Below are positions 32,801-43,769 of a DNA stretch of 64,000 nucleotides, piece after piece (within the stretch, counting starts at the first letter, position 1; each line of letters opens with the position of its first letter). Source of the DNA: Stenocarpella maydis (taxonomy: Eukaryota; Ascomycota; Sordariomycetes; Diaporthales; Diaporthaceae). The stretch covers positions 1-64,000 of the forward strand of contig NQMI01000153.1 of assembly GCA_002270565.1 (NCBI GenBank). The letters run 5' to 3'. Both the position numbers and the translations under genes were made by a program. The notes under the pieces are model-generated. The model made no database searches and was not told the origin of the DNA. It worked only from the letters and a program-made list of their open reading frames with translations.

Positions 32801-33392
32801 GTCGACACTCTCGTCGAGCTCAACATCAACAAGAACCTGATCGGATCCGCCATGGCTGCCAGTGTCGGAGGCTTCAACGCTCATGCCGCAAACTTGGTGG
32901 CTGCCGTCTTTATTGCCACTGGCCAAGACCCGGCGCAGGTCGTGGAGAGTGCGAACTGCATTACAATCATGAAGAAGTGCGTAGACCTCTTGCTGTGCGA
33001 ACCTACATGACAGCACGGCATTTGCTAACAACATCAATAGCCTCCGGGGTTCGCTCCAAATCTCCGTTTCGATGCCCTCAATCGAAGTTGGCACACTTGG
33101 CGGTGGTACCATTCTGGAACCACAGGCCGCCATGCTGGATATGCTAGGTGTGCGCGGTGCCCACCCGGTCACCCCGGGCGAGAATGCCCGCCGCCTCGCG
33201 CGGGTCATCGCCTCGATTGTGCTGGCTGGCGAGCTGTCGCTTAATGCCGCCTTGGCCGCCGGCCATTTGGTAAAGGCACACATGGCCCACAACAGGTCTG
33301 CGCCGCCCACGCGGGCTAGCACGCCGGCGCCGCCATCCAGCCTGTCAATGACCAGCATGAGCGCCGCTGCCGTGGAGAGGGCCAGACGTTAG
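29834..33392 (+). CDS. 3-hydroxy-3-methylglutaryl-CoA reductase
   Basis: This enzyme converts HMG-CoA to mevalonate with NADPH, the committed step of the sterol and isoprenoid pathway, in the ER membrane. Exon 1 is 29834-32976. A 64-bp intron (32977-33040, GTGCGT...AATAG) joins MKN to [17 protein letters not shown], and exon 2 ends at 33392, giving 1,164 residues, normal for filamentous fungi. The N-terminal half holds the membrane region with a sterol-sensing-like block (about 235-425), then a linker rich in S, T and P. The catalytic domain shows [17 protein letters not shown], and catalytic residues can be placed as E822 (TTEG), K956 ([11 protein letters not shown]), D1032 (GQDPAQ) and H1128 (LVKAHM). 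DAMGMNM and GTLGGGT form the NADPH and substrate sites. The region after H1128 (HNRS then Ser/Thr/Pro) could be a phosphoregulation site, as in other eukaryotic reductases. Confidence 0.97.
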
Positions 33393-34725
33393 GGTATGTC
33401 AAGACATAACATGGAATCAGAGCGCCTGGGAACATTGCGGTTATGAAAGACCAGAAGCAAAGAGAAGCATGCGATTGATGCGCGAGCATCGTATCATGTC
33501 CGAGCCGAGCTGGCACGAGCGAATACTGCCTACAGCACCCCGCCTTAATTATCCATGATTGGTATCGTTCCCTTCACGTGTAAATATCTTCATAGAAACA
33601 GGACACATATTGCTGTGATTCAATTCCCCGGTCCATGAGACTGTTGTCTCTCATGTCGGCCTATACTAGGGTGCTGTTTGAGCCAAGCTTTGGATCAGTG
33701 ACAACGAGGCTCTTGGGCTGAGCTTGATTTGCGCCCACCCAAGATTCCTCTCATCCCTCAATATTCGAGCTGACCATCATACACGTATTCCTTTTCCGTT
33801 GGGTATGTCATCCCACTCCGTTGGTCTGCATGTGAGGAGACAAGTGCATGACACGAGACAAGTTGGGACAAATGTGCCGGCCAACCAGAGCCCAATTTCT
33901 CACGAGTTTGTTTTGCTGCTTTCTTCGTGTGTGGCCCTATCTCGGCGTTACCCTGCACACGTGCGGGCTCTGTCATCGCTACCTACCTCCGAGCTCCGGA
34001 CATCAGATCAGATGAAGCCATTGCGAAACGCCCACTGGCGCCCATTGAAACATCAGCTCAGCCCACTCTTGGTACCTATACTCGACCTCCACACCATCAT
34101 CGCCCACAAGCCCCACAAGACAATCTGGGTGACAAGGCTACTGCGGTACTCTCACTGCCCGTCTCACCACGTATATACTGTACATATCCACTGGTCAATA
34201 CATATGCACTCTCGCTCGCGGATCCTAGACTGTCTCATCCGGACTAGGGGATTAACATCAAGCTCGGAAACGCATAAGGTGCTTTTTTTTCTTTTGCGAT
34301 GTTCCTGACATTCCGTGTCACGCGCACACGCACGCCTGACCCTCTCCCCCCCTCTCTCTATACGGATATGTGCATACCCGGCAGCCTAAGCCGAGCCCTA
34401 CGGCGATCCAAGGCTGGGCGGGACTGCGGTGTTTTGTTCATCGGGCGTTCCCGAATATCAAGTAGAGTATTGGTTAGCAGTGTGCGTGTGTGACCTGCAT
34501 CCAACAAAAGCCTGGCCTGTCCGGGTGATTTGATTGATGCTGCCGATTCTGCTCTTCCCTTTCTTGTCCTGCAGCACCTACTTATTCCTTGTCCATTTTG
34601 TAGTGGATTTGGGTTAACCCGAGAGAATTTCCAACATTTTGCTCTTCGGAATATTACAATGCAACAATAACATTATATACGCCATCTTCTTTGTCCATGT
34701 TGGTTCCGCCACTCCGTAGAAGAAC
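33393..34725. other. Intergenic stretch, no gene recognised
   Basis: About 1.3 kb between HMG-CoA reductase and the cupredoxin gene. A CA-rich and pyrimidine-rich segment lies near 34,310-34,360. No convincing ORF or repeat was seen. Confidence 0.5.
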
Positions 34726-35368
34726 ATGGGGCAAATCGTCTTGACGATATGCCTCGCGCTGATGGCCGCGAGGCTGTCATGGGCCGCTCAGTTTGTCAGT
34801 GAGTCTCATCCGCCTTACACATGCCCATGCAGACGCGAAGTCAAGACATGCATAGCCATGATGGACGAGATCCCACGAAAGCCGCGATACAGGCGGGGGG
34901 GAAAAAAGGATACTAACCTCATTCTCCCTCCCACCTAGTAAACAGCCAGGCCTGGCCCCTCGCCTCGTCCTCGACGCCAAACAACAAGGTCATCCCCGTG
35001 CTCGTCGGCGGCACCGCCCTGGCCTTCACCCCGAACAGCGTCACCGCCAACCCGGGCGACGTCCTCCAGTTCCAGTTCGCCGCCAGCAACCATACCGTCA
35101 CGCAGTCCCTCGCGGCGTCGCCGTGCCAGCCCATCGACGGCGGGGCCCCCGGCGCGGCCGGCCCGGGTGTCAACAGCGGCTTCATCCCCTTTGCGGACGG
35201 CTCCGGCACGGTCGGCACGTTCAACGTCCCGGTCATGAGCACGCAGCAGCCCATGTTCCTGTACTGCGCGCAGGCGACGCACTGCCAGCAGGGCATGGTG
35301 ATGGCCGTCAACGCGTGAGGTTTTCCCCAGCCCCTCTGTCCCTCCTCAAGGCCGGAGGCCCACCCCAG

Positions 35369-35411
<43 letters not shown>

Positions 35412-35805
35412 ACTCCCCTCTCACAACTCACCACTCAATGTGCCTGGGAGAGAACTTATGTTTGGCTGACTGATAAACGCCACTTCAAAAAATAAAAACA
35501 GCCAGCCAACAGAGCTGATAGCCTACTTCAACGCTGCTGCTGCTGCCCCGGCCAACATCCCGGCTCGGGCCGTCGCGGGCGGCATCGCCGGGTCGATCCC
35601 GCTCGCGGTTGCCGTGCTCCCCCGGCCGCCGCCAGCCACCACCGCGACCGCGACCGTCTTCACAACCATCACCGTGCCGCCTTCCTCGTCGCCCGTTCCT
35701 CCTCCTCCTCCTCCTCCTATCCCGTCACCTCCGCCGGTGGAGCCCGCTCGTGGTGGCGACGGGGCGGACCCAGCGGTGACGACCATGTTTGTAATACCGG
35801 CCTGA
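34726..35805 (+). CDS. Extracellular cupredoxin-like protein with a proline-rich tail
   Basis: Three exons, 34726-34798, 34939-35314 and 35502-35805, give 250 residues. The start encodes a signal peptide (MGQIVLTICLALMAARLSWA). The core is a cupredoxin fold: ALAFTPNSVTANPGDVLQFQF, then NHTVTQS with the first copper-ligand-like histidine, then FNVPV, then MFLYCAQATHCQQGM supplying the C, H and M positions of a type-1 copper site. This pattern is common in fungal serine-rich or GPI-linked extracellular cupredoxins of unproven redox role. Exon 3 gives TELIAYFNAAAAAPANIP, then a Thr- and Pro-rich tail with seven consecutive prolines. There is no clear hydrophobic GPI signal at the end. Intron 2 (35315-35501) carries a 41-nt poly(A) run. 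The alternative acceptor at 35505 would break the frame. Confidence 0.8.
35369..35409 (+). repeat. 41-nt poly(A) tract inside an intron
   Basis: An uninterrupted run of A occupies 35,369-35,409 within intron 2 of the cupredoxin gene. It is by far the longest homopolymer in the window. It could be a slippage product or the tail of a retroposed RNA; no target-site duplication is evident around it. Confidence 0.95.
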
Positions 35806-36385
35806 GTAGGGCTGAGCGTTTGAGGTTGATGAGGGTGCGATATCGGCCTGCGACGGGGTTCGTTGGATGTTCTATGGGAAGAAACGTTTGTAAATAATTC
35901 ACGGGCCTTAGCGTATATACATCATGTGGGCTTCACACTGGCACCATCTCAAACAAGTCAGCTTAATAGTGATTAGAGCTGTGAAAAGCAAACCTGTAGC
36001 AGATGAGAAACGTAAAGCGCCACGCACAGCTGCTCCATAGGCGCTGTAAAAAAATAAAATAAAAATAAGCCGTGCGCTGCTTTTTGCACATCGGCGGCTT
36101 GCAAGACAGCCTCATGCTAGAGAGGAAGACGAGGCCGGTGACCTGGACCAGATGTCCATGCCTGCCCTGTGAGGTGATCGTGACCAAAGTGCCGGGCCTC
36201 CCCGTCCCTTTTTTGGTCGGCCTCGTCAGATTCAGCCAGGGTATGCTCATTTCATTGTACATTACTTTTTCCTCCCGCGCCGCCGCATGCAATTGACTAC
36301 TTTCGCCCGCCTGATCCGTTCTTCCTGCTCATGCCAAGAAATCTTGTGATGCTGCAACGCGCTCTTGTACATTCGAGCCTGACCC
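35806..36385. other. Convergent 3' regions, no gene recognised
   Basis: About 580 bp between the converging cupredoxin and Sti1 genes. An AAATAAAATAAAAATAAG stretch near 36,050-36,068 may serve as 3'-end processing signal. No ORF of interest. Confidence 0.5.
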
Positions 36386-38278
36386 CTAGCCAACGCGAAT
36401 GACACCAGCAGCGATGAGCTTCTGGATTTTGGATCGCACGCCCGCGTTCTTCATATGCTCGCGGAGGGCGGCGGGGTCAGATTGAGCTTGCTGCAAGATG
36501 GACTGCATGACTGGGTCCTGCATGATTGCCATGATCTGCGAAGACATGTCAGTTCGGTCTGTCACGTTGTCCAAAGGCCATGTTAAAAGGCGTCACATAC
36601 ATCAGGATCACGCATGATCCTCTCCCTCGTCTGCTCCTCGGTCTCACCCTCACGGCTCTCATACATCTTGGCCAGCGCCTTCTGCTCCTGCTGTTGGATC
36701 TCGCGCGCGTTGGCGCCGTTGTGGTGCTGGTTGTCAACCTCGGCGGCGGCCTCGCACGCGTCCAGGCAGTCCGAGTATCTCTTCATCATGAACAGCGCCT
36801 GGGCCTTGCGGATGTATGCGCGGATGAAGGTCTTGTCCTTCTTGATGGCCGTGTTGCACTCGTCCAGGGCACTGGGCAGCTCGCCGAGCTTGATCAAGGC
36901 CGCGGCCTTGTTCGAGTAGCTTCGGGGGTCATCAGGGGCTCGCCTGGCCATGTCCTCGTAGGCCTTGTACGCCTCGGTGTACTCGGCCTTCTTGAAGAAC
37001 TCGTTGCCCTGGAGGCGGGCCTCTTCGGCCTTCTCCGGGTCGATGAGCGCCTTCTTGGCGTCCTCGAGCTTCTTCTTCTCCGCGGCGCGGAGCTTGTTCA
37101 GGATGTCGGGGGTACGGTGCTCGCGCAGGGACTCGTTGTAGTACTCAATGGCCTTTGGCAGGTCGCCCTTCTTCTCATAGGCGCTGCCAACCCGGGCAAG
37201 AGCCTTGGCGATCAGCTTGAAGTCGGCGTACATCTCACGGCCCTCTGCGACGGCCTTGTTGCAGACCTCGATGCACTTGTCGTAGTCGCCCTTCTCAAAA
37301 TAGGCGGCACTAAGGTTGGTGAGGTAGGTGATGTCCTTGTGGGTCTCCCATGCCTTGGTGTAGAGCTCAGTGGCCGCGTCGAAGTTCCTCTTCTTGTACT
37401 CGGCGGTCCCCTGGGCCTTGAGCTTGTCGGCCTCCTCCTTTGCCTTCCTCTTGGCGATCGACTCCTCGTCCTCCTCCATTGGCTCCGGCTCGGGCTCCGG
37501 CTCGGGTGCCTTCTTGGCGGGCTCGGGCTTCTTCGGCTCGGGCACCTCTTCGGCCTCGCGGGGGGCGCCACCGGCTGGGCCAGCCTCATCAGGCATGCCC
37601 ATCTGCATGTCAATACCCATCAAGACACCGAGGACCTGCAGGAACCGAGGGTCACCGGCGAGCTCCTGGGGGTTCAGGGACTTGGGGTCCCGTTGGATCT
37701 GCTGGATCTTGTTCATGAAGACGGGGTCGGAGATGAAGGAACTCGTCTTTGGATTGGCGGCGAGCTTCGCAATGAGGTTGGGGTCGCTGAACATCTGGCC
37801 GAGCCCGGCAGCGGGGTCACCCATGGGGTCTTCTGGGGTCTGCAGGGCACGCTCAATGTTGGCAATGTCTTTCTTGGTGGCGGCATTGGCTGGGTCGAGC
37901 TCGGAGGACTTCTTGTAGGCCTCGAGGGCGGCGGCGAGATCACGCTTGCCGTGGAGAGCGGCACCTTTCCGGCTCCAGCCCTTGGGCCAGTCGGGCTTGA
38001 GCTCTATGGTCTTCTCGGCATCCTTGAGGGCGTTGTCGTAGTCCCGCTTGGATGCGTAGGCTGCGGAGCGGTTGCTGTAGAGGACGTGGTTGTCTGGTGT
38101 CAAGGCAATGGCCTGTGTGAATTTGTCACTACGGGGAACGGTTAGAATGTGAGCGCAAGAGCAGCAGCAGAAGGCAGTATAGACCCCAGGGGCAGACAGG
38201 TACTCACACAGCCTCGTCGAAGTTCTTTGCGGCAATGGCCTTGTTGCCCAGAGCTTTCAGCTCGTCCGCGGTCGACAT
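36386..38278 (-). CDS. STI1: Hsp70/Hsp90 organising co-chaperone Sti1 (Hop)
   Basis: Three exons: 38278-38208, 38128-36601 and 36535-36386. The introns 38129-38207 (GTGAGT...CGTAG) and 36536-36600 (GTATGT...GCAG) leave a 582-residue product, the normal Sti1 length. It starts MSTADELKALGNKAI, the first helix of TPR1. TPR1, an STI1/DP1 motif (DPNLIAKLAANPKTSSFISD), a Pro/Glu-rich linker, TPR2A, TPR2B and a C-terminal DP2 motif (IMAIMQDPVMQSILQQAQSD) follow in order. TPR clamp residues typical of EEVD-tail binding are present (LGNKAIAAKNF, LYSNRSAAY, KGWSRKG). The protein bridges Hsp70 and Hsp90 in the cytosol during client transfer. A 521-codon ORF on the opposite strand is a shadow of this gene. 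Confidence 0.97.
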
Positions 38279-39029
38279 GGTGGGGTGCGGGGGATGAGAC
38301 AGTGGTGGTGGTGGTGGAGGAAACCGTACGGACGCGTATTCGGATGTACTTGGCAGCTGTTGGTTGGGTTTTGTGTCTTGGGAGAGGAAGAAGTTTGTAT
38401 GGGAAGAACGGCTGGGAAGGAGAAAACGGTGGTGGCAGTATAGTTGGTGGTGGTGTTGCTCTCGGTGGTTGGTGGCTGCTGCTTCTGGTCGCCCGTTTTC
38501 ATCCCGGCTGGACGGGGCAGGCTGCAATTGCATGGAGATTTCTAGGCCCTTCCATCAACCTTGACCATGAGCTCAGAAGGCGGCTGCGCTGCGGGGCAGC
38601 AGCTCCTGGAACCTGGACCCCGGAGCCTGGACCCTGGCTGGACCCGAGAAGCTTGGGCCACCTGCCACTGCAGCCTCCCTCGGCTTCCCGGGACGAAACT
38701 GCGAAACACCAGAAACAAACTACTACGTGCTTGCGGCACACCAAACGGCTGGCTTAAGATATCAACCGGGGACGAGCAGCTCTCAGCACCTCAAGCTTGG
38801 TCTCTGTTCATCCCAGGTGTTGCACCCCACGGCCTGCTGGCCGCGCCGGCGAACGAGACTGTGACCAAGCCTTCTGGAAAGCCCCATATCAGCCCAGACC
38901 AGGTGGACCTCGTCGTCCATGTTGAAGCCGGCTGTGGCTGGCTAGGATCGTCCTGTGACATTGGATTTCCGTCAACTAGATGCGACGGGCATGTCTAGAA
39001 GGCTCGGTGTTGGGCCACCATAAGGTCGC
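38279..39029. other. Sti1 promoter region and spacer
   Basis: About 750 bp. Purine- and CAC-rich sequence lies upstream of Sti1, and several overlapping ORFs without similarity follow. No clear heat-shock element (three alternating GAA/TTC units) was found by eye. Confidence 0.45.
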
Positions 39030-39730
39030 TCACCTGACCAAGCAAACGACGCCTGCTAGACCAGCCAGACTCATAGTTATGCCGACACCCCACTTCTCCT
39101 TGCTCGGGATATATATCTTTGCCAGGACCCTCCATGGCAAGTACGCCAGATATGCGTCGGCAACGATGGTGATTAACCACGTGGATCCAGACTGCGATCT
39201 GCATACGCACGCAGAAGCCAGGTATCCCCTTGGCGTCGGCGCGCGCATCACATAGATCCAGCCATGTGATCACGGCCGCTGCAATGTTCACGGCACACAC
39301 ACAAACAATGCAACAACCCACAGCACCACTCGCGTCCTGCCAGCCGAGAGTCGGGTCAGGGTCACCGCAAAGGCCGTCTTACTGAGGGCCATCGCAATGT
39401 AGAAGAAACTCAACCATGCGAGGTACCTTCGATGATTCTGAAGCCGTACGATGGGGGCAGACGCGGCCAGGCCGTTGTCGCATAGCAGGAGGACCCAGGA
39501 GGCGATAGCTTACCGTTCCCGCTATCACAATATCCGTCTAGCCTCAATATCCGGCCCGGGTCCGGTCAAGAAAACTTATATATGTAGTCGTCCCCCCAGA
39601 GCTCCTTGTACAGGCTCGTCCTCGCCCAGATCCGAGTGAAGAGGAAAATGGTCGTCACAGCCCCCGAGAGTGAGTGAATCGCCTTGGCCAGCTCCTCGGA
39701 ACCAGGGTGCGGGAAGAATGATTCGAGCAT
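39030..39730 (-). pseudogene. Decayed rhodopsin-like integral membrane protein (PTH11/SAT4-type) gene
   Basis: From an ATG at 39,730 the frame encodes a first membrane segment and the family-typical TRIWARTSLYKELWGDDYI, then a TGA at 39,566-39,568. Further down, other frames give LAWLSFFYIAMALSKTAFA with VTLTRLSAGRTRVVLWVVAL, then VNIAAAVITWLDLCDA. A third gives TWLITIVADAYLAYLPWRVL, KIYIPSKEKWGVGI and MSLAGLAGVVCLVR, ending at 39,030. The conserved WDDY-type motif, the helix order and the loop with K-K-G residues match the fungal rhodopsin-domain family. Two frame changes after the first stop are needed, one inside a (GT)n run near 39,320. Only about half of the usual 350-residue protein is represented, so the gene is also truncated. 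Confidence 0.75.
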
Positions 39731-41123
39731 GGTTAAAAGGCGCTCCCGAGGGTCTGTCTAGATAGATCTTCAAGTGATCAAACGGCAAAAGCGCGTCTGG
39801 TGATAGAACACAATCGGGGAAGAAGTAAACAGTATAATGTGGTTACCTGACTGGCATCAGAAACACACCGCGATTGAAGAGCAAGCGAGGGCAAAAGAAG
39901 GGAAACTTCAAGGGAAAAAAAAAAAAAACCCTCGCATGGTGAACCCTGGCTACGGTGCACCGACAACAAAGTTAATATGGACCACATCGCTGGATTGGCC
40001 AGGTTGGCTCGAGGTTCCGGTGGCCCCTTCCCACCGGGGTGTTTTTCAGAGGCAACATTTCCCACCCGTGCCCTATTTGAATCAAGGTATACAGTGGATC
40101 GAACGAACTGACACTTTCGCTCCTGAATATGATACATCATTGTTACAGTTGCGAGATGGGCACCACAACAAGTGAAGTTGGCTCACGTGCTAGATTTTTG
40201 CTGGCGAAAAAATGTCTCTACTGTTGGATGGGTCACGTATTGCAATACGAGTGGGGTGTTGTTGTTGTATTTCTCTCTGTCTCTCGAGTAGTGGGTGCAG
40301 TGGGCGTAGCCCGCCAGCCATCTCGGGTCTATATAGTGGGTGGTAGTTGCTTAGTAAGCAACTACACCCTCTGGCTACAGTATGGTGGCTGTAGCGATAG
40401 CCCACCAACGTGCTGTTGCACACTACTATTGCTACATAGTCGTCATTTATATTGGCTCTCATCATTACTCCTTTCACCCGACATAGTTCGCGATATTGAC
40501 TGCCGACATTGCTCCCTACCTCTTTGCATGCACATGTGAGACTAGAGGCATCCTAGAGGCATCATTCGGATTGTTGATCACACGGGCACGTAGTTGCACT
40601 CGGTCACGGAACCCCAACTTGCAGCTCTATGGCCGGCATCTGACCAGCCGCAGTCTTGGGTTACACTGTGCTCATGCAAACCTGTTGACGAGGTTCCCCG
40701 CATGACTATCTACAACTCCCAAAGTCGCCACTGACCTTGGGATATATACATGTCTCTTAGGCCTTGACAATGGTCCATACGGAAGGCTCCTCGATTGCGC
40801 TAAGACGAGTGTCCCGAGCCGTGTATCTCTAGTGGAATTGGGTGTACCGGGGTACTTCTTAGGATTCCACCCTTCAAACTTTACTAACCTACTCGATGAA
40901 TGCAGACCTCGGGAGGAATGAGCGGTCAAAATCTTGTGCAGGACCAGAGTTGATGTGATCTCATGATGGACTGTCTCGCTATAGTGTAGACGGAGTGCTC
41001 CAATATCCCCAACCTTGATGACTGTATATTCACCCTAAAATTTATATAAGAGACACCTGTTGATCACCAGATCGCCCGCGACATGTAGCAGCCTGTCCGC
41101 CTCTGATATTTCCAACAATCGCC
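39731..41123. other. Intergenic stretch with hairpins upstream of the rhamnosidase gene
   Basis: About 1.4 kb with a 14-nt A run at about 39,918, a group of palindromes around 40,290-40,440, and otherwise only short ORFs. No gene was recognised. Confidence 0.5.
40343..40365. repeat. Perfect 23-bp palindrome
   Basis: Eleven-base arms (GTAGTTGCTTA and its complement) flank a single central base. The outer GGGT/ACCC bases extend the stem imperfectly. A second near-palindrome of similar size (GGTGGCTGTAGC...) lies at about 40,383-40,405. The pair may be part of a small inverted-repeat element. Confidence 0.8.
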
Positions 41124-43769
41124 ATGGCGGTCTCTATATCTGCCCTCTCTTTCGAACACCACAGGCAGCCACTTGGCATAGCCGAGACAACACCTCGCAT
41201 ATCATGGAGGTTCGAGGGAGACGTCGTCGATTGGGAGCAGTCCGGATACGACGTAGAGATCACACGTGGGTCTGACGGCGTTCCAAAGCTCTACAACAAT
41301 GTTGATTCTTCTCAATCTGTTTTGGTTCCATGGCCCGCCGGCGCACTTTCTAGTGCAGAGGCAGCGAAGGTCCGAGTACGGTCGCACGGAAAAGACGGAC
41401 AGCCAGGGACAGACTGGTCGGACTATTACTCCGTCGAGGCCGGCCTTCTCAAGCTCGAGGATTGGGCTGGTGCCGTACCTATCGCTGCTGATAGAGCGAC
41501 AGAGGTGGATTCCGCAAAACGACCAGTTCTTTTCAGGAAGAGTTTTGATGTTGATGCCGAGGTTTCATCAGCACGTCTCTACATCACCGCTCTCGGACTT
41601 TACGTTGCTGAGCTCAACGGCGAAAGAGTTGGGGACCACCAGCTTGCCCCTGGATACATGTCGTATCAGTTCCGGCATACATTCGATACTTATGATGTGA
41701 GTGGTCTGATCCAGCGTGGGAACAATGCCATCGGAGTCACTGTCGGAGAGGGTTTCTGGGCTGGGCGATTTGGCCTTAGTGGTCGACGCAACATCTGGGG
41801 AGATACGCTCGGCGTTCAAGCTTTGCTTGTTGTCAGCCTGGAAGATGGCAGTACGCTTACTATCAAGACCGATCCCGACTCCGGCTGGCACGCCACGGCA
41901 GATGGTCCGATCATTACTTCCAATATATACGACGGTGAGGTTTACGACTTCTCTCAAGAGATACCAGATTGGTCGACTACAAACTTTGACGACAGTGGCT
42001 GGCTTGGGGTCAAAGAGCTTCCTGCTCTGCAGGGTCGTCTTACGTCGCCCGATGGTGCCCCAATGCGGAAACTTTTGGAGATCGCGCCGCAGAGCATCTC
42101 CACGTCTCAGAGAGGGAAGACCGTCGTCGATTTTGGCCAGAACCTTGTTGGCTGGTTGGGCATCAATGTATCTGGCCCTGCGGGCACGAATATCACCTTC
42201 AGGCATGCTGAGGTGTTGTTGCCAAATGGAGACGTCGCTGTGGAGCCTCTCAGATCGGCCAAGCAGACAGACACTGTGGTTCTATCTGGAAACGCTACCA
42301 TCTCCTGGGAGCCACACTTCACGTACCATGGCTTCCGCTATGTTGAAGTGACTGGTTGGCCAACGGGCAGTACTGCGCTGGACGCATCAAGCATCAAAGC
42401 GCACGTCGTCTTCAGCGACATGGAGAGGACCGGCTATTTCGAGTCTTCGCATGATCTTCTCAACAAGTTTCACGAAAATGTGGTTTGGAGCATGCGGGGG
42501 AACTTCCTGGCGGTGCCAACTGACTGCCCCCAGCGAGATGAACGTTTAGGATGGACAGGCGACGCTCATGCCTTTGCACCCACGGCGAACTACCTTTACG
42601 ATGCCTCAGGCTTCTGGCGCGCCTGGCTAAGAGACGTCTGGTCAGAAACGGATGCGGATCCTGAGAAGGCTGCGCCCGAGTACGTCCCCACAACCGTTGT
42701 CGAGGTAACAAGTGGAAGCGCTCCTCGGCGGCCCATTGCCGTGTGGGGAGACGTTATTGTTGGTAACCCTTGGGCGTTGTTCCTCACAACAGGCGATGTG
42801 GACATGCTGGAAGAGCAGTACGAAGGCGCGCGTACGTGGATTGACCAGGGCATCCCACGGAACGAGGTCGGCCTCTGGAATAGATCAACCTTCCAGTACG
42901 GAGACTGGCTTGACCCCAAAGCACCCGAAAGCGATGCCGCGCTTGCAACCACGCACAAGTACCTCATCGCAGATGCGTATCTCATACAGATGACACGTCT
43001 CCTGTCCAACATCAGTTCAGCACTCGGCAGAGCCGAAGAGTCTGCGAGGTACGCCTCTGATCGATTGGACCTGATTTCGGCTTTCCGCAAAGCCTGGATC
43101 GAGCCGTATGATCTGATTGCCAACGTCACCCAATCTGCGCTCGCTTTGGGAATACGCTTCGATATCTTTGACTCCGATACTCTCCCTCGCGCTGCAGAAA
43201 CCCTCAACACCATCATTGCGGACAATTCTTACCTTGTAGGTACTGGGTTTGCTGGCACCCAACAGCTTGGTTTTGCGTTAAGCTCTATCAACTCGACCTC
43301 CACTTTCTACAACATGTTACTGCAGACAGAGGTGCCTTCTTGGTTGTATCAGGTCGTCATGGGCGGGACGACGACATGGGAGCGGTGGGACAGTTTGCTA
43401 CCGAATGGTACCATCAATGGGAGCGGCATGACCAGCTTTAATCACTATGCATTCGGGAGCGTCGCAGACTGGATCCACCAGAAGATCGGCGGCCTGGCAC
43501 CAGCCACTCCAGGATGGCAAATCTTGCAGGTGGCGCCGGAGCCTGGCGGGGGGATCACAAGTGCTGATTCGAGTTATTTGAGTCCTTACGGGAAGGTCAC
43601 TACCAGCTGGAGGGTGGGTCCCGAAGGACGAGGGTTCTTTCTCGAGGTTACAGTACCGCCAAACTCGAGGGCAGAAATAGTGCTCCCCGGTAGCAAGGAG
43701 ACGGAAACGGTGGGTAGTGGAAAGCATACCTTCCAGGATGACACGTTTGAGATGCCAGGGAAGGTTTGA
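41124..43769 (+). CDS. Alpha-L-rhamnosidase, glycoside hydrolase family 78
   Basis: An 881-residue intronless ORF from an ATG in a GCCATGG context. There is no signal peptide, so an intracellular or non-classically exported enzyme is likely. The order fits GH78: an N-terminal fibronectin-like domain (ISWRFEGDV...), a carbohydrate-binding-like beta domain with ITALGLYVAELNGERVGD and APGY, a domain with VVDFGQNLVGW, and the (alpha/alpha)6 barrel. The barrel opens with GNFLAVPTDCPQRDERLGW. The DCPQRDERLGWTGD motif at residues 467-480 carries the acidic catalytic candidates. GTTTWERWDS, then FNHYAFGSVADW, are typical later barrel motifs. The enzyme releases terminal alpha-L-rhamnose from plant glycosides or pectic side chains, which suggests life on plant material. 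No pathway partners lie beside it. Confidence 0.95.
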   Translation: MAVSISALSFEHHRQPLGIAETTPRISWRFEGDVVDWEQSGYDVEITRGSDGVPKLYNNVDSSQSVLVPWPAGALSSAEAAKVRVRSHGKDGQPGTDWSDYYSVEAGLLKLEDWAGAVPIAADRATEVDSAKRPVLFRKSFDVDAEVSSARLYITALGLYVAELNGERVGDHQLAPGYMSYQFRHTFDTYDVSGLIQRGNNAIGVTVGEGFWAGRFGLSGRRNIWGDTLGVQALLVVSLEDGSTLTIKTDPDSGWHATADGPIITSNIYDGEVYDFSQEIPDWSTTNFDDSGWLGVKELPALQGRLTSPDGAPMRKLLEIAPQSISTSQRGKTVVDFGQNLVGWLGINVSGPAGTNITFRHAEVLLPNGDVAVEPLRSAKQTDTVVLSGNATISWEPHFTYHGFRYVEVTGWPTGSTALDASSIKAHVVFSDMERTGYFESSHDLLNKFHENVVWSMRGNFLAVPTDCPQRDERLGWTGDAHAFAPTANYLYDASGFWRAWLRDVWSETDADPEKAAPEYVPTTVVEVTSGSAPRRPIAVWGDVIVGNPWALFLTTGDVDMLEEQYEGARTWIDQGIPRNEVGLWNRSTFQYGDWLDPKAPESDAALATTHKYLIADAYLIQMTRLLSNISSALGRAEESARYASDRLDLISAFRKAWIEPYDLIANVTQSALALGIRFDIFDSDTLPRAAETLNTIIADNSYLVGTGFAGTQQLGFALSSINSTSTFYNMLLQTEVPSWLYQVVMGGTTTWERWDSLLPNGTINGSGMTSFNHYAFGSVADWIHQKIGGLAPATPGWQILQVAPEPGGGITSADSSYLSPYGKVTTSWRVGPEGRGFFLEVTVPPNSRAEIVLPGSKETETVGSGKHTFQDDTFEMPGKV

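Noticed and set aside
36580..38145. 521-codon open frame on the plus strand
   Set aside because: It lies exactly antisense to Sti1, has leucine/valine-rich composition without domains, and follows from the codon bias of the real gene.
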